Shown here piece by piece: positions 54,119-63,909 of a DNA stretch of 64,000 nucleotides. This stretch comes from Bacteroidota bacterium (lineage in GTDB: Bacteria > Bacteroidota > Bacteroidia > Chitinophagales > Saprospiraceae). The notes beneath the pieces are model-generated. The model searched no databases. It was not told the DNA's origin and saw only the letters and a program-made list of their open reading frames with translations. The stretch is from positions 1 to 64,000 of the forward strand of contig JAKOVW010000090.1 in NCBI GenBank assembly GCA_029781865.1, read 5' to 3'. The position numbers and the translations under genes are program-made. Numbering within the stretch: position 1 is the stretch's first letter; every line of letters begins with the position of its first letter.

Positions 54119-54967
54119 TTACATTAATGGAATATATCCAACGTCCTGAACCAATTTCTGTCCTTCTGCAGACAAGCAATAGTCAATATATGACTTGACT
54201 TTTTCGGTTTTTTTGACATCGTAAATATAGTATAAAGGCCTTGAAATCGGGTAGGATTTATCTTTAGCCGATGCGATACTCGGGGCTACAAAGGTCTTGC
54301 CTTCGTCATATGAAACATGGACTGCTTTTACTTCAGGAGACATATAGGCCAGGCCGATGTAACCAATGGCGCCTTTGGTCTGACTTACGGATTGCACTAT
54401 GGCTCCTGTTGCCGGCATGTTTAAAACAGAGCTCGCGTAATTCTTTTTAGACATTACGTGTTCTTTAAAAAATTCATACGTTCCGGAACTGTTTTCTCTG
54501 GAATAGACCACAATTTTTGCGTCGTCTCCACCCAGATCTTTCCAGTTGGTTATTTCACCGGTAAATATTTTTTCCAGTTGTTCACGGGTAAGTTTTTCAA
54601 CTTTGTTTTCCGGATGAATGATTACAGCCAGAGCATCAACTGCAATGGTTTTAATTTCGAGATTCATTTGTTTTTCCTGGAATTTCAATTTCTCTTCACC
54701 TTTTAAATCTCTGGATGCCATGGCTATGTCGGTATTGCCATCCATTAAAGCAGTGATTCCGGTACCGCTTCCGCCGCCTACAACAGTGATGGATACATCA
54801 GCATGCATTTTCATAAATGCTTCTGCTGCTTTTTGGCCAAGAGGCAAAACGGTGTCGCTCCCTTTAAGCTGAATGGATTTTGAATCTGCATTTTTTTTGT
54901 CCTGATTCGAGTTTGTACAGGAAATAATTAATAAAGCGGATAATAAAAACAAGTTTGATAATTTCAT
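54119..54967 (-). CDS. pstS: Phosphate-binding lipoprotein
   Basis: A 282-residue periplasmic binding protein with a lipobox (LIISC, Cys17). Phosphate-binding segments: KGSDTVLPLG, GGGSGTGI, MASRDLKGEEK and SRENSSGTYEFF. It delivers phosphate to PstCA. Twelve bases upstream of pstC. The segment VEKLTREQLEKIFTGEITNW recurs in diverged form inside PstC. Confidence 0.95.
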   Translation of the reverse strand: MKLSNLFLLSALLIISCTNSNQDKKNADSKSIQLKGSDTVLPLGQKAAEAFMKMHADVSITVVGGGSGTGITALMDGNTDIAMASRDLKGEEKLKFQEKQMNLEIKTIAVDALAVIIHPENKVEKLTREQLEKIFTGEITNWKDLGGDDAKIVVYSRENSSGTYEFFKEHVMSKKNYASSVLNMPATGAIVQSVSQTKGAIGYIGLAYMSPEVKAVHVSYDEGKTFVAPSIASAKDKSYPISRPLYYIYDVKKTEKVKSYIDYCLSAEGQKLVQDVGYIPLM

Positions 54968-54977
54968 AAACAGTATT

Positions 54978-56213
54978 TTAAAATTTAAATTGAGTTCTTA
55001 TGGTCAATACATTGTCTTTGATATCATTTTCAAATCCGGCAAGATTGGGTGCTTTTTCATTTTTGATGATATCATAATATACCATGAAGTACATATTGTG
55101 ATAATAGTAATTAAGTCCTAGTCCGAGTGTCGAATATTTAACATCTGTTGCTCCAAGTCCGGATCCGGCTTTACCTAAGTCATTGGCATCAGCTTTGGTA
55201 TTCGGATCATACCAGTCATATTTAACCACGAGTTGGAAATTGGAACTTCCTATCATTTGAAGAAAATAACCGGTGAAGCCGTCAAATTTTCTGGAGTAAG
55301 TATCATAGTTGGGTGCCGTACTTGATTTAGGACTTTCAGAACTAGTTGTTGAACCTGGTTGCGTACCACCTATATATTCTGCCCGCAGCGTAGTGCGACC
55401 TAACGAAGTATTAAATCCGTATTGAATATCGGCTCCATAGTATTGCCTTAAGGCAGCAGAACCTTTTGTATTGACAATTGAATCCTGTAATACAAACTGA
55501 ATTAAGTTATTCTGATTTTTGGTTTCAAGCAAATGATTGGTACCCTGCATGATTCCACCGTGGTAAAAAGACAGACCACCTGATAGGTTGGAAGTGCCCA
55601 TTTTTTTATCGTAAGCTATTCTTGCGATTACATCTTTAAAAGAATCAAAATCACTTGCTGTTGCTGTTCCGTTAAAGACACCAATCTCAAATGTGAATGG
55701 TTTAAGATCTAAATAACTTAGTTTAATTCCAAGATCTGCTTCTGTTGGTAATATGGTGGAAGAAAATCTCGAACGTTCAGGTCCTTCATGGACACCTGAA
55801 GAGTATTGTTCTTCAAAGCCAAAAGGCCTGGGAAATAGTCCGGCGGTATATTTCAACCCGATTTTTTCAAACGTATAGGACGCATAAACATCATGTATGC
55901 CAAAGCTCTTTTCGGTATTTTCTGTGACTAATACCACTTCAAATGGTTTAGAATTATAAGCGACTTTTAAGCGGGCACGTCTCAGCAAGAATCGTTTATC
56001 TACATTGGGTTCGAAATCGCGGCCGGGATTTTTAACGCCCTTAGATTCAGCTATCTGAAATTGAGGTTGAAAATAACCGCTCAAGTGAATTTTTTTAAGC
56101 GTTTTGATCGCATCTGAATTTTCTTTAATCAAAGAATCCACTGTGGAACCACTCTGAGCAAAGGTCATACAGGAATAAAATAACGGGATAACAAGGAATA
56201 GGACAGTTTTCAT
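54978..56213 (-). CDS. OprP/OprO-type phosphate-selective porin
   Basis: A 411-residue protein with a signal peptide (about 1-19), a short coiled segment (SLIKENSDAIKTLKKI) and a 16-stranded-type barrel: HLSGYFQPQFQI, FLLRRARLKVAYNSKPFEVVL, GLKYTAGLFPRPFGFEEQYSSG, ending in VLTIRTQFKF. First gene of the phosphate operon, 10 bases before pstS; supplies phosphate through the outer membrane. A candidate Pho box lies upstream. Confidence 0.88.
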   Translation of the reverse strand: MKTVLFLVIPLFYSCMTFAQSGSTVDSLIKENSDAIKTLKKIHLSGYFQPQFQIAESKGVKNPGRDFEPNVDKRFLLRRARLKVAYNSKPFEVVLVTENTEKSFGIHDVYASYTFEKIGLKYTAGLFPRPFGFEEQYSSGVHEGPERSRFSSTILPTEADLGIKLSYLDLKPFTFEIGVFNGTATASDFDSFKDVIARIAYDKKMGTSNLSGGLSFYHGGIMQGTNHLLETKNQNNLIQFVLQDSIVNTKGSAALRQYYGADIQYGFNTSLGRTTLRAEYIGGTQPGSTTSSESPKSSTAPNYDTYSRKFDGFTGYFLQMIGSSNFQLVVKYDWYDPNTKADANDLGKAGSGLGATDVKYSTLGLGLNYYYHNMYFMVYYDIIKNEKAPNLAGFENDIKDNVLTIRTQFKF

Positions 56214-56233
56214 TTTACACTTTTTTTACGCCA

Positions 56234-56241
56234 CAAAGGTA
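56234..56241 (-). promoter_or_regulatory. Bacteroidota -7 box (TACCTTTG) of the phosphate operon
   Basis: Exact TAnnTTTG on the minus strand 20 bases before the porin ATG. No TTTG occurs at the -33 distance, as expected of an activator-dependent promoter. Confidence 0.6.
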
Positions 56242-56270
56242 GATCCGGTAACCAGGGAATGGCGGAAACC

Positions 56271-56290
56271 AATATTAAGAAATGGTTAAG
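56271..56290 (-). promoter_or_regulatory. Candidate Pho box: CTTAAC-N5-CTTAAT direct repeat
   Basis: On the minus strand CTTAACCATTT is followed by CTTAATATT, an 11-base-period direct repeat. PhoP/PhoB-type boxes use TTAACA- or CTGTCAT-like repeats of the same period. It lies 29 bases upstream of the -7 box. Confidence 0.45.
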
Positions 56291-56325
56291 TCTTGAAAAC
56301 CGTAATTTGAAACCGTGAATTGGGT

Positions 56326-58599
56326 CTAATCAATAAATAGCTTAATGTGCTCGACCTTTAGAAATAAAGGATCTCTGATTTCCAAAAAGTAAAATCCGGA
56401 AGCCAGTCCTTTTTCAGTAATATTAAATTCGTTGTTTCCCTGATTCAGAGAAATTTGGGTTGTACGCACCAGTGCGCCCTGGTAATTCCATAATCTCATT
56501 TCTGCAAAGTGTGATGATTTTGGATTCCAAACATATACTTTAAACTCGCCTTTTTTCTGGAGATAAGAAAATCCAATTCGCAACTTTTCTTCGTTCTCCG
56601 ATTTATTGGCTTGTTTTGTAAATACTATGGTGCATCCGGTGGTACTGTTAATCAGACTGTTGATATCATTAATAGTACCATCGATACATTTGATAATCAA
56701 ATCCATTTTAGCATTGTTGTTTACTTTGGATTTTAGTGTTTCAAAAATGGAACGCAGCACGCAAAGATCTTTTTTGTACTCTTTCATGGCGTCCGGAGTC
56801 ATGCGGTCGCGTATATACACTGGTGGTCCGGAGGAACCAGAAACAAGAGGTTCTAATGAAATGATATCACCTGCTCCAATGGCATGTTCAAAATAAAGAT
56901 CTTCTGCTTTGATAAACAGATCTGAAAGATATTGCAGCGTGAAGGTGTCAACCGGTTGATAAATTTCATTGAGAATATTCTTCAATTCCGTTTCCCATTT
57001 CAGAGAAGGATTTTTTTCCAGTGTAGCAGCCAGCAACAGTGAAACTTCTTCGCCCGGATTTTTAATCAGATGCATGTAATTCTCCACGGCACGTGCACCC
57101 TGACTAAATAGGGATTTTGATGTCTGTGATCTTCTTTTAACCATTGGAAGAAACCAACGGTTGCGTTCCCAATGCATCGGAGGTTCTATGCCCGGTGAAC
57201 TGAGGTTACCGTAAGAGCAAGGACCAATAGTCTGTGCCAGATTACATAAATAAGAATTGCCCGGTATTAATGCTGTGTTGTTGACATCAATCAGATAATC
57301 GGCATGAGCGCACATTTTTTGCACTGATTTGAGATCAGATGGATTGCTCAGGCTCATTCCGAACGTATTTACTCCAACCAATTTACCGGGATAGTTCGTT
57401 TTAATGTACGCGGCCACCCGATCGTTGATGATGGCATGATAAGCAACGTCTGATAAGGCATCCAGCTCTTTGCAGTCTCTGCACCTTCCCTGGTCCGCAC
57501 TTTGCATGCTGACTCCGTCTACCGGGAAACTAAAGATATAATCGATGATTCGTTTTTGCCAATTCCATGCATCGGGATTATTGGGACACATGATGGAAAA
57601 ATTATTAGAACAACCAAGACTTGGATTTGCACGGATGATATCATCAAATCCCCAGCAATAAACTCCCAATCCGCTTAGCACTTTAATACCATGTTTGTGT
57701 GCCGCATCGATTATTTTTAAAACCTGTTTGGTGCGGTCGGCATCAATGGCGTGTTCAATATCCAAAGGCCAGGCTCTTGCCGCAAATAATCCCCAAATGG
57801 AAATTTCATTTAATCCGATGCGTTGCATTAAATCAAATGTGTTTTCATAATCCTGAATTAGTTCATCATTGATCCAGATTGAAGGCCAGTTATCATTTGG
57901 TCTGGGCGATGAAGCCAAATCATTTATCCAGCCCAGATAACCTCTGTGTATAAAAGTATCTGGTAATGCAGTGGATGGAGGACAAGCATCCGGTTCTGTT
58001 GAATAAAAGATGACATCGCGGAAATAATTTGATGCATTGAAACTTTGTGTCGGTAAAGTACCTGCATCACCATATAATCCATTGTTGCCATCGGCAACTG
58101 TTGTCAATGGACAAGATTTTGTTTCTGAAGATAAACCCTGAATGGTAGAAACATAATGTGAATTGCAATTTACAGAAACGATATAAACCGTATTTTTTGC
58201 GATGGTCAAGGCCTGATCTAAATTCTGCGTTTGCCAACCGGGACCTGATTCATTTTTAAAATCAACTGTTGCAAGTTGATTGCCATTTGCATCCCAGATT
58301 TTTCCGGTATGTAAACCGGACTCACTATCTGCCTTCCAGAATTTAATTCCAGTGATAATACCATTTTGAGATGTTTTGAATTTCATTCCAAGTTCATAGG
58401 ACCTGTTTTCTGAAAAATTGGTAATCGAAGGAGATTGACAAATGAATAAAGAGACTGGATGTGGGGTATTCGTTTGAAACTTCTTAGCTTGCTTATCGGA
58501 ATTTCTTAAGGTATTTGATTTCTGGGCATATGTTACCGAACACAGCAAAGTAAAAATCAAAATGAATGGATAAAACCGGTTATAGACCTGAGATGTCAT
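56326..58599 (-). CDS. Secreted DUF4082 plus glycosidase-like barrel protein with C-terminal sorting-like domain
   Basis: About 757 residues. Signal peptide (about 1-25), a DUF4082 beta-sandwich (about 45-200: YELGMKFKTSQNGIITGIKFWK ... YFRDVIFYST), then a domain of about 300 residues with TIM-barrel-like features of glycoside hydrolases (RGYLGWINDL, IGLNEISIWGLFAARAW, HKHGIKVLSGLGVY, FPVDGVSMQSADQGRC). A helical region follows, then a beta end like a type A sorting domain (GLASGFYFLEIRDP). Catalytic residues are not assignable. ATG 58599 is chosen. Confidence 0.65.
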   Translation of the reverse strand: MTSQVYNRFYPFILIFTLLCSVTYAQKSNTLRNSDKQAKKFQTNTPHPVSLFICQSPSITNFSENRSYELGMKFKTSQNGIITGIKFWKADSESGLHTGKIWDANGNQLATVDFKNESGPGWQTQNLDQALTIAKNTVYIVSVNCNSHYVSTIQGLSSETKSCPLTTVADGNNGLYGDAGTLPTQSFNASNYFRDVIFYSTEPDACPPSTALPDTFIHRGYLGWINDLASSPRPNDNWPSIWINDELIQDYENTFDLMQRIGLNEISIWGLFAARAWPLDIEHAIDADRTKQVLKIIDAAHKHGIKVLSGLGVYCWGFDDIIRANPSLGCSNNFSIMCPNNPDAWNWQKRIIDYIFSFPVDGVSMQSADQGRCRDCKELDALSDVAYHAIINDRVAAYIKTNYPGKLVGVNTFGMSLSNPSDLKSVQKMCAHADYLIDVNNTALIPGNSYLCNLAQTIGPCSYGNLSSPGIEPPMHWERNRWFLPMVKRRSQTSKSLFSQGARAVENYMHLIKNPGEEVSLLLAATLEKNPSLKWETELKNILNEIYQPVDTFTLQYLSDLFIKAEDLYFEHAIGAGDIISLEPLVSGSSGPPVYIRDRMTPDAMKEYKKDLCVLRSIFETLKSKVNNNAKMDLIIKCIDGTINDINSLINSTTGCTIVFTKQANKSENEEKLRIGFSYLQKKGEFKVYVWNPKSSHFAEMRLWNYQGALVRTTQISLNQGNNEFNITEKGLASGFYFLEIRDPLFLKVEHIKLFID

Positions 58600-58617
58600 A
58601 TTTTTGAGGATAGGCTG

Positions 58618-58648
58618 CAAAAATACTGAGTAATAACGGCTTAGCCAA
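58618..58648 (-). promoter_or_regulatory. Promoter of the DUF4082 protein gene, TTGG-N19-TATTTTTG
   Basis: On the minus strand TTGG (58648-58645), 19 bases, TATTTTTG (58625-58618), then the ATG 18 bases later. It also explains why a TTG frame from 58620 is not the start. Confidence 0.5.
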
Positions 58649-58698
58649 GATTTTAAACAGAACGTTTGCCGTTAAATCCAGGTGAAACGAATAAGCTT

Positions 58699-61065
58699 TT
58701 AGTTTCTCAGAGGCTTATTATTTTCGAGCATATATTGAATTCGTTCCAGCGTTTTTGGTTCGGTACACAAACTCATAAAAGCTTCCCGTTCGAGATCCAA
58801 TAGATATTGTTCATTCACAAGCTGAGCATAACTCAAATCACCACCGCATAATACATATGCGATTTTTTTTGCAATCTTGATATCATGTTCGCTTGCATAA
58901 CCACCGAGTTTAAGAGAATGTGCGGCGACGTATAAGGCGGCCAGTCCCTGTTGTCCAAGTACCATAATGTCTTCTCTGGGAATAGGCTTAACATAATGAG
59001 CTGCCAATTCCAAAACTTTTTGTTTAGCCAGATAGATTTGTTTCGTTCCGTTAATGCAAACTTCATCTCTTTTTTTGTCCAGATAACCCAGATCAAAAGC
59101 TTCATATGCAGAAGTACTTACTGCAGCTGTTGCAATAGTTTTGAATCGACTAATGAGTTGCGGAATTTGAACGTCTCCTTCTTTCCATTCATCACTTAGC
59201 CTGAGGGCAAATTCTTTTGTACCTGCTCCACCGGGAATAATTCCAACACCAACTTCGACTAAACCGATATAGGATTCTGCCGCACAAATTGCCGCATCGC
59301 AATGCATAGCCAGTTCGACAGCACCGCCAAATACATAGCCTTGTGTAGCGGCTACAACCGGAATGGAAGAATAGCGGCATCGCATGGATGTTTGCTGAAA
59401 CAGTCTTACAGCCTGATCCAGTTGTTCATATTCTTGTTGAAATGCGAGCATTCCAACCAGCATGAGATTGGCACCAACCGAAAAATGATTGGCATTATTT
59501 CCAATAACTAAACCGTTCCAGTTGTTTTCTTCAGCAATCCGAATGGATTCCTGTATGCCTCTCAGTATTCCTTCACCGATAGCATTGTATTTACTTTTAA
59601 ATTCAAGACACAAAACGCCATCGCCAATATCATGCAACTTTACTTCATCATTTGCATATACCGGAGGGTTGTCGTCAAAAACAGAAAAGCGGAATTCATA
59701 TTGTTGACCCGGAACAAGACCATATTCTTGCATTTTTAAATCATAGCAATAAAATTGTTTGTCTTTGATTTTATAAAAGCATGAATTCTTTTTAAGGATC
59801 ATGTTCTGTATCCAATCGGCAGGTGTTTCTCCTGATTCTTCAATTAATTTCAGTCCTTCCTCAAAGCCGATGGCATCCCAGTATTCAAAGGGACCCAATT
59901 CCCAGGCGTAGCCATTTTTCATGGCATGATCAATGGAATAAATGGAATCCGTTATTTCAGGAATGCATTGAGATGAATATGCGAATAAAAATCCCAATGA
60001 TTTGCGAAGAAGTATGGCGCCCGGATCATTTAGTTTGATCAATGTCTTCAATCGTCTTGGTAAATCGTCAATCTGTTTGGAAATGGCAATGCTTTCGAGT
60101 GTTGATTTTTGTTCCTGCTCATATTCAAGTGTGTTGAGATTCAGAGCGAGAAAAACCGGCTTGCCTTTATGGTCTTTCAATTCGGATTTTTCATAGAAGC
60201 CTTTTCCGGATTTATTTCCAATCCATTTATTTTGCAGAAGAAAGTCAATGCTTTTAAGCTTGCGAAGTCTTTGTACAATCTGATCATTCGGACAATTTTT
60301 TTTCAGATCGGATGTAACAAATGAGGCCGTATCGATTCCAACAAAATCCATCAAACGAAAGGTGCCCGATTTTGGTCTGCCGATAGCGAGGCCGGTTATT
60401 TTATCGGCGTCGGAAATGCGAATACCTAATTCTTCCGTCAATTCAAAAATTTTCGACATGCTGACGACTCCAATTCGGTTTGCAATAAATGCCGGAGTAT
60501 CATTACAGCGTACAGTTTGTTTGCCTAAATATTCTTTGCCGAACTCCATAAAGAAATCTATGACTTCTGTATTTGTTTCTGAAGTAGGAGTTATTTCAAG
60601 CAATTTCAGGTAGCGGGGTGGATTAAAAAAATGTGTTCCAAAAAAATGCGCTTTAAAATCAGAGCTTCTGCCTTTATTTAAAAGATGGATGGGAATTCCG
60701 GATGTGTTGGACGTAATTAAACTTCCGGGTTTACGGTATATTTCTATTTTTTCAAATAATGCTCTTTTGATTTCAAGTTTCTCCACAATGACTTCGATAA
60801 TCCAATCGCAGTCTTTTATATCCTTCAGGTTTTCATCAAAGTTTCCGGTTTTAATTCTGGAAACAAAATGTTTAAGATATATGGGAGAAGGTTTAGATGT
60901 CAGAGATTTATTGAGCGCGGTATTCACCAATTGATTTTTATCCTGTCCTTCTGCAGCTAAATCCAGCAATAATACCTGGAAGCCTGCACCTGCCAGATGG
61001 CAAGCGATTCCCGAACCCATAAGGCCTGAACCCAGTACAGCGATTTTGTTTATCTTGAATTTCAT
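58699..61065 (-). CDS. fadN: FadN-type 3-hydroxyacyl-CoA dehydrogenase/enoyl-CoA hydratase
   Basis: A 788-residue bifunctional beta-oxidation enzyme with the dehydrogenase first and the hydratase last, the reverse of FadB/FadJ and as in Bacillus FadN (similar length). NAD site GSGLMGSGIA near 14-23; catalytic His in FFGTHFFNPP with Glu in LLEITPT; a second dehydrogenase helical part around 180-400. Hydratase part: ANHFSVGANLML, GYVFGGAVELAMHCD (oxyanion hole) and EVGVGIIPGGAGT. Hydrates enoyl-CoA and oxidises 3-hydroxyacyl-CoA. Thiolase and acyl-CoA dehydrogenase partners are not in the window. Confidence 0.92.
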   Translation of the reverse strand: MKFKINKIAVLGSGLMGSGIACHLAGAGFQVLLLDLAAEGQDKNQLVNTALNKSLTSKPSPIYLKHFVSRIKTGNFDENLKDIKDCDWIIEVIVEKLEIKRALFEKIEIYRKPGSLITSNTSGIPIHLLNKGRSSDFKAHFFGTHFFNPPRYLKLLEITPTSETNTEVIDFFMEFGKEYLGKQTVRCNDTPAFIANRIGVVSMSKIFELTEELGIRISDADKITGLAIGRPKSGTFRLMDFVGIDTASFVTSDLKKNCPNDQIVQRLRKLKSIDFLLQNKWIGNKSGKGFYEKSELKDHKGKPVFLALNLNTLEYEQEQKSTLESIAISKQIDDLPRRLKTLIKLNDPGAILLRKSLGFLFAYSSQCIPEITDSIYSIDHAMKNGYAWELGPFEYWDAIGFEEGLKLIEESGETPADWIQNMILKKNSCFYKIKDKQFYCYDLKMQEYGLVPGQQYEFRFSVFDDNPPVYANDEVKLHDIGDGVLCLEFKSKYNAIGEGILRGIQESIRIAEENNWNGLVIGNNANHFSVGANLMLVGMLAFQQEYEQLDQAVRLFQQTSMRCRYSSIPVVAATQGYVFGGAVELAMHCDAAICAAESYIGLVEVGVGIIPGGAGTKEFALRLSDEWKEGDVQIPQLISRFKTIATAAVSTSAYEAFDLGYLDKKRDEVCINGTKQIYLAKQKVLELAAHYVKPIPREDIMVLGQQGLAALYVAAHSLKLGGYASEHDIKIAKKIAYVLCGGDLSYAQLVNEQYLLDLEREAFMSLCTEPKTLERIQYMLENNKPLRN

Positions 61066-61470
61066 GGATGGAATGTGTAACTAAAATAAAAGGAGATTCA
61101 TACTTTGTTGGAGCATGATAGCAAAGATAGGTATTTAATGCAATGATGCTGATGAATCTGATTGGATATGGTGATCTTGTATCTCAATGTAAAATTGAAC
61201 GGATTTCCCTGGTATGTTGATCTCCATTGATAAAGCCAGTATTTTGTGTAGGTAACTACTTGCTTAATTCTGTCGATAGTCTTCGAGATATTCTATCCCA
61301 TTTCTAGCCTACGATTTATAGTCCAAATGATATGGTTTCAATAAATGAATACTTGAAAGAAAGAATCCCATTAAATCCAACCAATTCATCCAAAGGATTT
61401 GCAGGCTCTTTGTATCTTTACCATTCAAATGATGACATTGCCATTTCGTTCATTGGAGTTGTGTTCATAA
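61066..61470. other. Divergent intergenic region without recognisable feature
   Basis: It lies between fadN (minus) and tmk (plus) and must hold both promoters. A near-match TATCTTTA at about 61412-61419 could be the tmk -7 box. No operator, hairpin or ORF stands out. Confidence 0.4.
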
Positions 61471-62091
61471 ATGAAAAAAAATCTATTCATTGCTTTAGAA
61501 GGAATTGACGGAAGTGGTAAAAGCACGCAAATGTCCCTGCTTGCCAATCAGTTTAAAATTGCAGGACACAAAGTGTACGTAACCTGCGAGCCCACTGACA
61601 ATCCAATTGGTGCATTGATCAGGGACATATTCAATCACCGGATGGAAGGAGATCATCGGACGATTGCCGGTTTGTTTATAGCAGATAGGCTGGATCATCT
61701 TCTGAATAGTGAATATGGACTATTAAAGAAGATGGAAGAGGGTTATACAGTAATTTCCGATCGGTATTATTTTTCTTCTTATGCATATCAGGGTGCGCAT
61801 ATGTCGATGGATTGGGTGATACAGGCCAATTCATTGAGTGCTGATTTATTGAGGCCGGATCTGAATGTTTTTATCGATATTTCTCCTGAAACAAGTATGC
61901 ATCGGATTCAAAAAGGAAGAAATTCAGTAGAGTTATTTGAAACTCTGGATAATTTGAATTTGGTACGTGCAAGCTATTTTGAAGCATTTCAACGACTAAA
62001 AAATTTGGAACGTATTTCAGTTATTGAAGGGGAACGTTCCCCGGAACTTGTAGCCGCTGATATCTGGTCGCAAATCGAAACGATCCTCTAA
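61471..62091 (+). CDS. tmk: Thymidylate kinase
   Basis: A 206-residue dTMP kinase. P-loop EGIDGSGKST, the DRY motif in ISDRYYFSSYAYQGA, FIDISPETSMHRIQKGR lid region. It phosphorylates dTMP to dTDP. Single gene, divergent from fadN. Confidence 0.96.
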   Translation: MKKNLFIALEGIDGSGKSTQMSLLANQFKIAGHKVYVTCEPTDNPIGALIRDIFNHRMEGDHRTIAGLFIADRLDHLLNSEYGLLKKMEEGYTVISDRYYFSSYAYQGAHMSMDWVIQANSLSADLLRPDLNVFIDISPETSMHRIQKGRNSVELFETLDNLNLVRASYFEAFQRLKNLERISVIEGERSPELVAADIWSQIETIL

Positions 62092-62208
62092 GCATTGCCG
62101 GTTTATTTTATTCCTGAATAACTTGCAGAGCCATTTCCGTTAAATGTTAAAATTGATGGTAACTATTTGTCGTGAATTACCTTTACGTTAATCAGGTAAT
62201 TTAAACAA

Positions 62209-63909
62209 TTGAAATTCCAAACGTTCAGGTTTACAAAGTACTTAGTGGTACTTTTTCATTTTTATAGTACAATTCTCATTGGACAACATGAGACAGACAA
62301 TTGGTATTTTTCCGATGGAGCTGCATTGCAATTCCGGAATGGAACGATTACTACTTTGAATAATAGCCAGATTGTTTTTGCTGAACCCGCTTCATCTATT
62401 TCCGATTGCAGGGGAAATTTATTGTTTTATACAGATGGCAATAAAGTGTGGAACAGTCAACATCGTTTGATGGTAAATGGATTTGGACTTAATGGACATT
62501 ATTCTTCGACTCAGGGAGCATTGATTGTGCCATGGCCCGGGAAATGCAATCTCTTTTACATTTTTACACTGGATGCCATTGAACATGGTTTTGCAAATGG
62601 ATTAAATTATTCTTTAGTCGATATAGAGCAACAAAATCAGGAAGGTGAAATTATCAGTAAAAATAATTTGCTCTATACTTTTGCTTCTGAAAAAATGACC
62701 GCAGTTCATCATTCTGATGGTATTCGTTTTTGGGTGATTAGTCACGAGATGCGATCCAACCGGTTTATGGTTTACCAGGTGAATGAATCCGGTCTGGATA
62801 CGATGCCGGTAATCAGTCAGACCGGTGGAGTATTATCGAATCCCAATATGGCATTGGGTCAGATGAAGGCTTCTCCGGATGGATCAAAAGTCGCTTTGGT
62901 TACATTGTATCCATCTGAAATTCATATACTCGATTTTGATTCTTCGACGGGAAAACTTTCAAATCCAAAAATATTGGATGCAGTCGGTTTAAATGGGAGT
63001 GCGTTATATGGCCTGGAATTTTCTCCGGATAGCAAGTTGCTTTATGTAGCGAGGCATGATATTGATTATATCAGTAAATCCGGATTTCTGTATCAACTGG
63101 ATCTGTCTTATTCTAATTCCACTGAAATTTTAAATTCAGCTCTGGTGGTGGGGATGAATACACCTCTTACGGATTTGCGCGGTTTGCAATTGACTAATGA
63201 TGGGCGTATTATGGTGTGTAAGAATTTATCGGATTATTATGGTATCATCCGGAATCCGAATGTGCGCGGTGCAGCATGTAATTATGAGGATCATGCACTG
63301 TCTACGGGAATTTTTTTATCGTATTGGACCTTTCCCGATTTTGTTGCTTCTTACTTTTCTAATGCGTACAACAGTGAAGTGAGTTCCAGAATAGAAATAA
63401 ATAATCCTGTTTGTACAGGAGAAATTTTGCAGGTTCAAAACAAATCAAATCATGCGGTGAATTATTTGTGGGATTTTGGCAATGGTGATTTTTCAACTGA
63501 AAAAAATCCGAATTATAAATTTGCAGATACCGGGAATTTTCAAATCCGATTAATTGCTTCGAATGATCATTGTTGTGCAGATACATCAATAGTAGAAATT
63601 CATGTAAAAACTTGTAATGAAAATTTGTTTGTTCCGAATTCATTTTCACCTAACGGAGATCAGATTAACGATTATTTCGGGATAGTTGGACCTACTATTA
63701 CGGGTTTTTCAATAGTGATTTACGACCGCTGGGGAAATCAGGTTTTTGAAGATTCACAAGTTCAATCCTATCTGAAATTAGACCGGATTTGGGATGGAAA
63801 GGCGCATGGGTATAAATGTCTTCCCGGAGTATACATTTATAAACTTGAGGCAAGTTTTGAGTCCGGAAGCAAGAAAATTATTGCCGGAAACATTACGCTT
63901 GTAAACTAA
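62209..63909 (+). CDS. T9SS (type B) secreted protein: beta-propeller, PKD domain, CHU_C end
   Basis: A 566-residue protein with a hydrophobic export segment (about 9-25). Residues about 28-390 form a propeller-like domain beginning NWYFSDGAALQFRNG and containing KASPDGSKVALVTL and EFSPDSKLLYVAR blades. A PKD domain follows (about 395-470: LWDFGNGDFSTEKNPNYKF), then the gliding-type sorting domain (FVPNSFSPNGDQINDYF ... IYDRWGNQVFE ... PGVYIYKL). Likely surface-exposed. The start is TTG at 62209 with an in-frame TAA three codons upstream and no ATG nearby. Confidence 0.85.
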   Translation: MKFQTFRFTKYLVVLFHFYSTILIGQHETDNWYFSDGAALQFRNGTITTLNNSQIVFAEPASSISDCRGNLLFYTDGNKVWNSQHRLMVNGFGLNGHYSSTQGALIVPWPGKCNLFYIFTLDAIEHGFANGLNYSLVDIEQQNQEGEIISKNNLLYTFASEKMTAVHHSDGIRFWVISHEMRSNRFMVYQVNESGLDTMPVISQTGGVLSNPNMALGQMKASPDGSKVALVTLYPSEIHILDFDSSTGKLSNPKILDAVGLNGSALYGLEFSPDSKLLYVARHDIDYISKSGFLYQLDLSYSNSTEILNSALVVGMNTPLTDLRGLQLTNDGRIMVCKNLSDYYGIIRNPNVRGAACNYEDHALSTGIFLSYWTFPDFVASYFSNAYNSEVSSRIEINNPVCTGEILQVQNKSNHAVNYLWDFGNGDFSTEKNPNYKFADTGNFQIRLIASNDHCCADTSIVEIHVKTCNENLFVPNSFSPNGDQINDYFGIVGPTITGFSIVIYDRWGNQVFEDSQVQSYLKLDRIWDGKAHGYKCLPGVYIYKLEASFESGSKKIIAGNITLVN

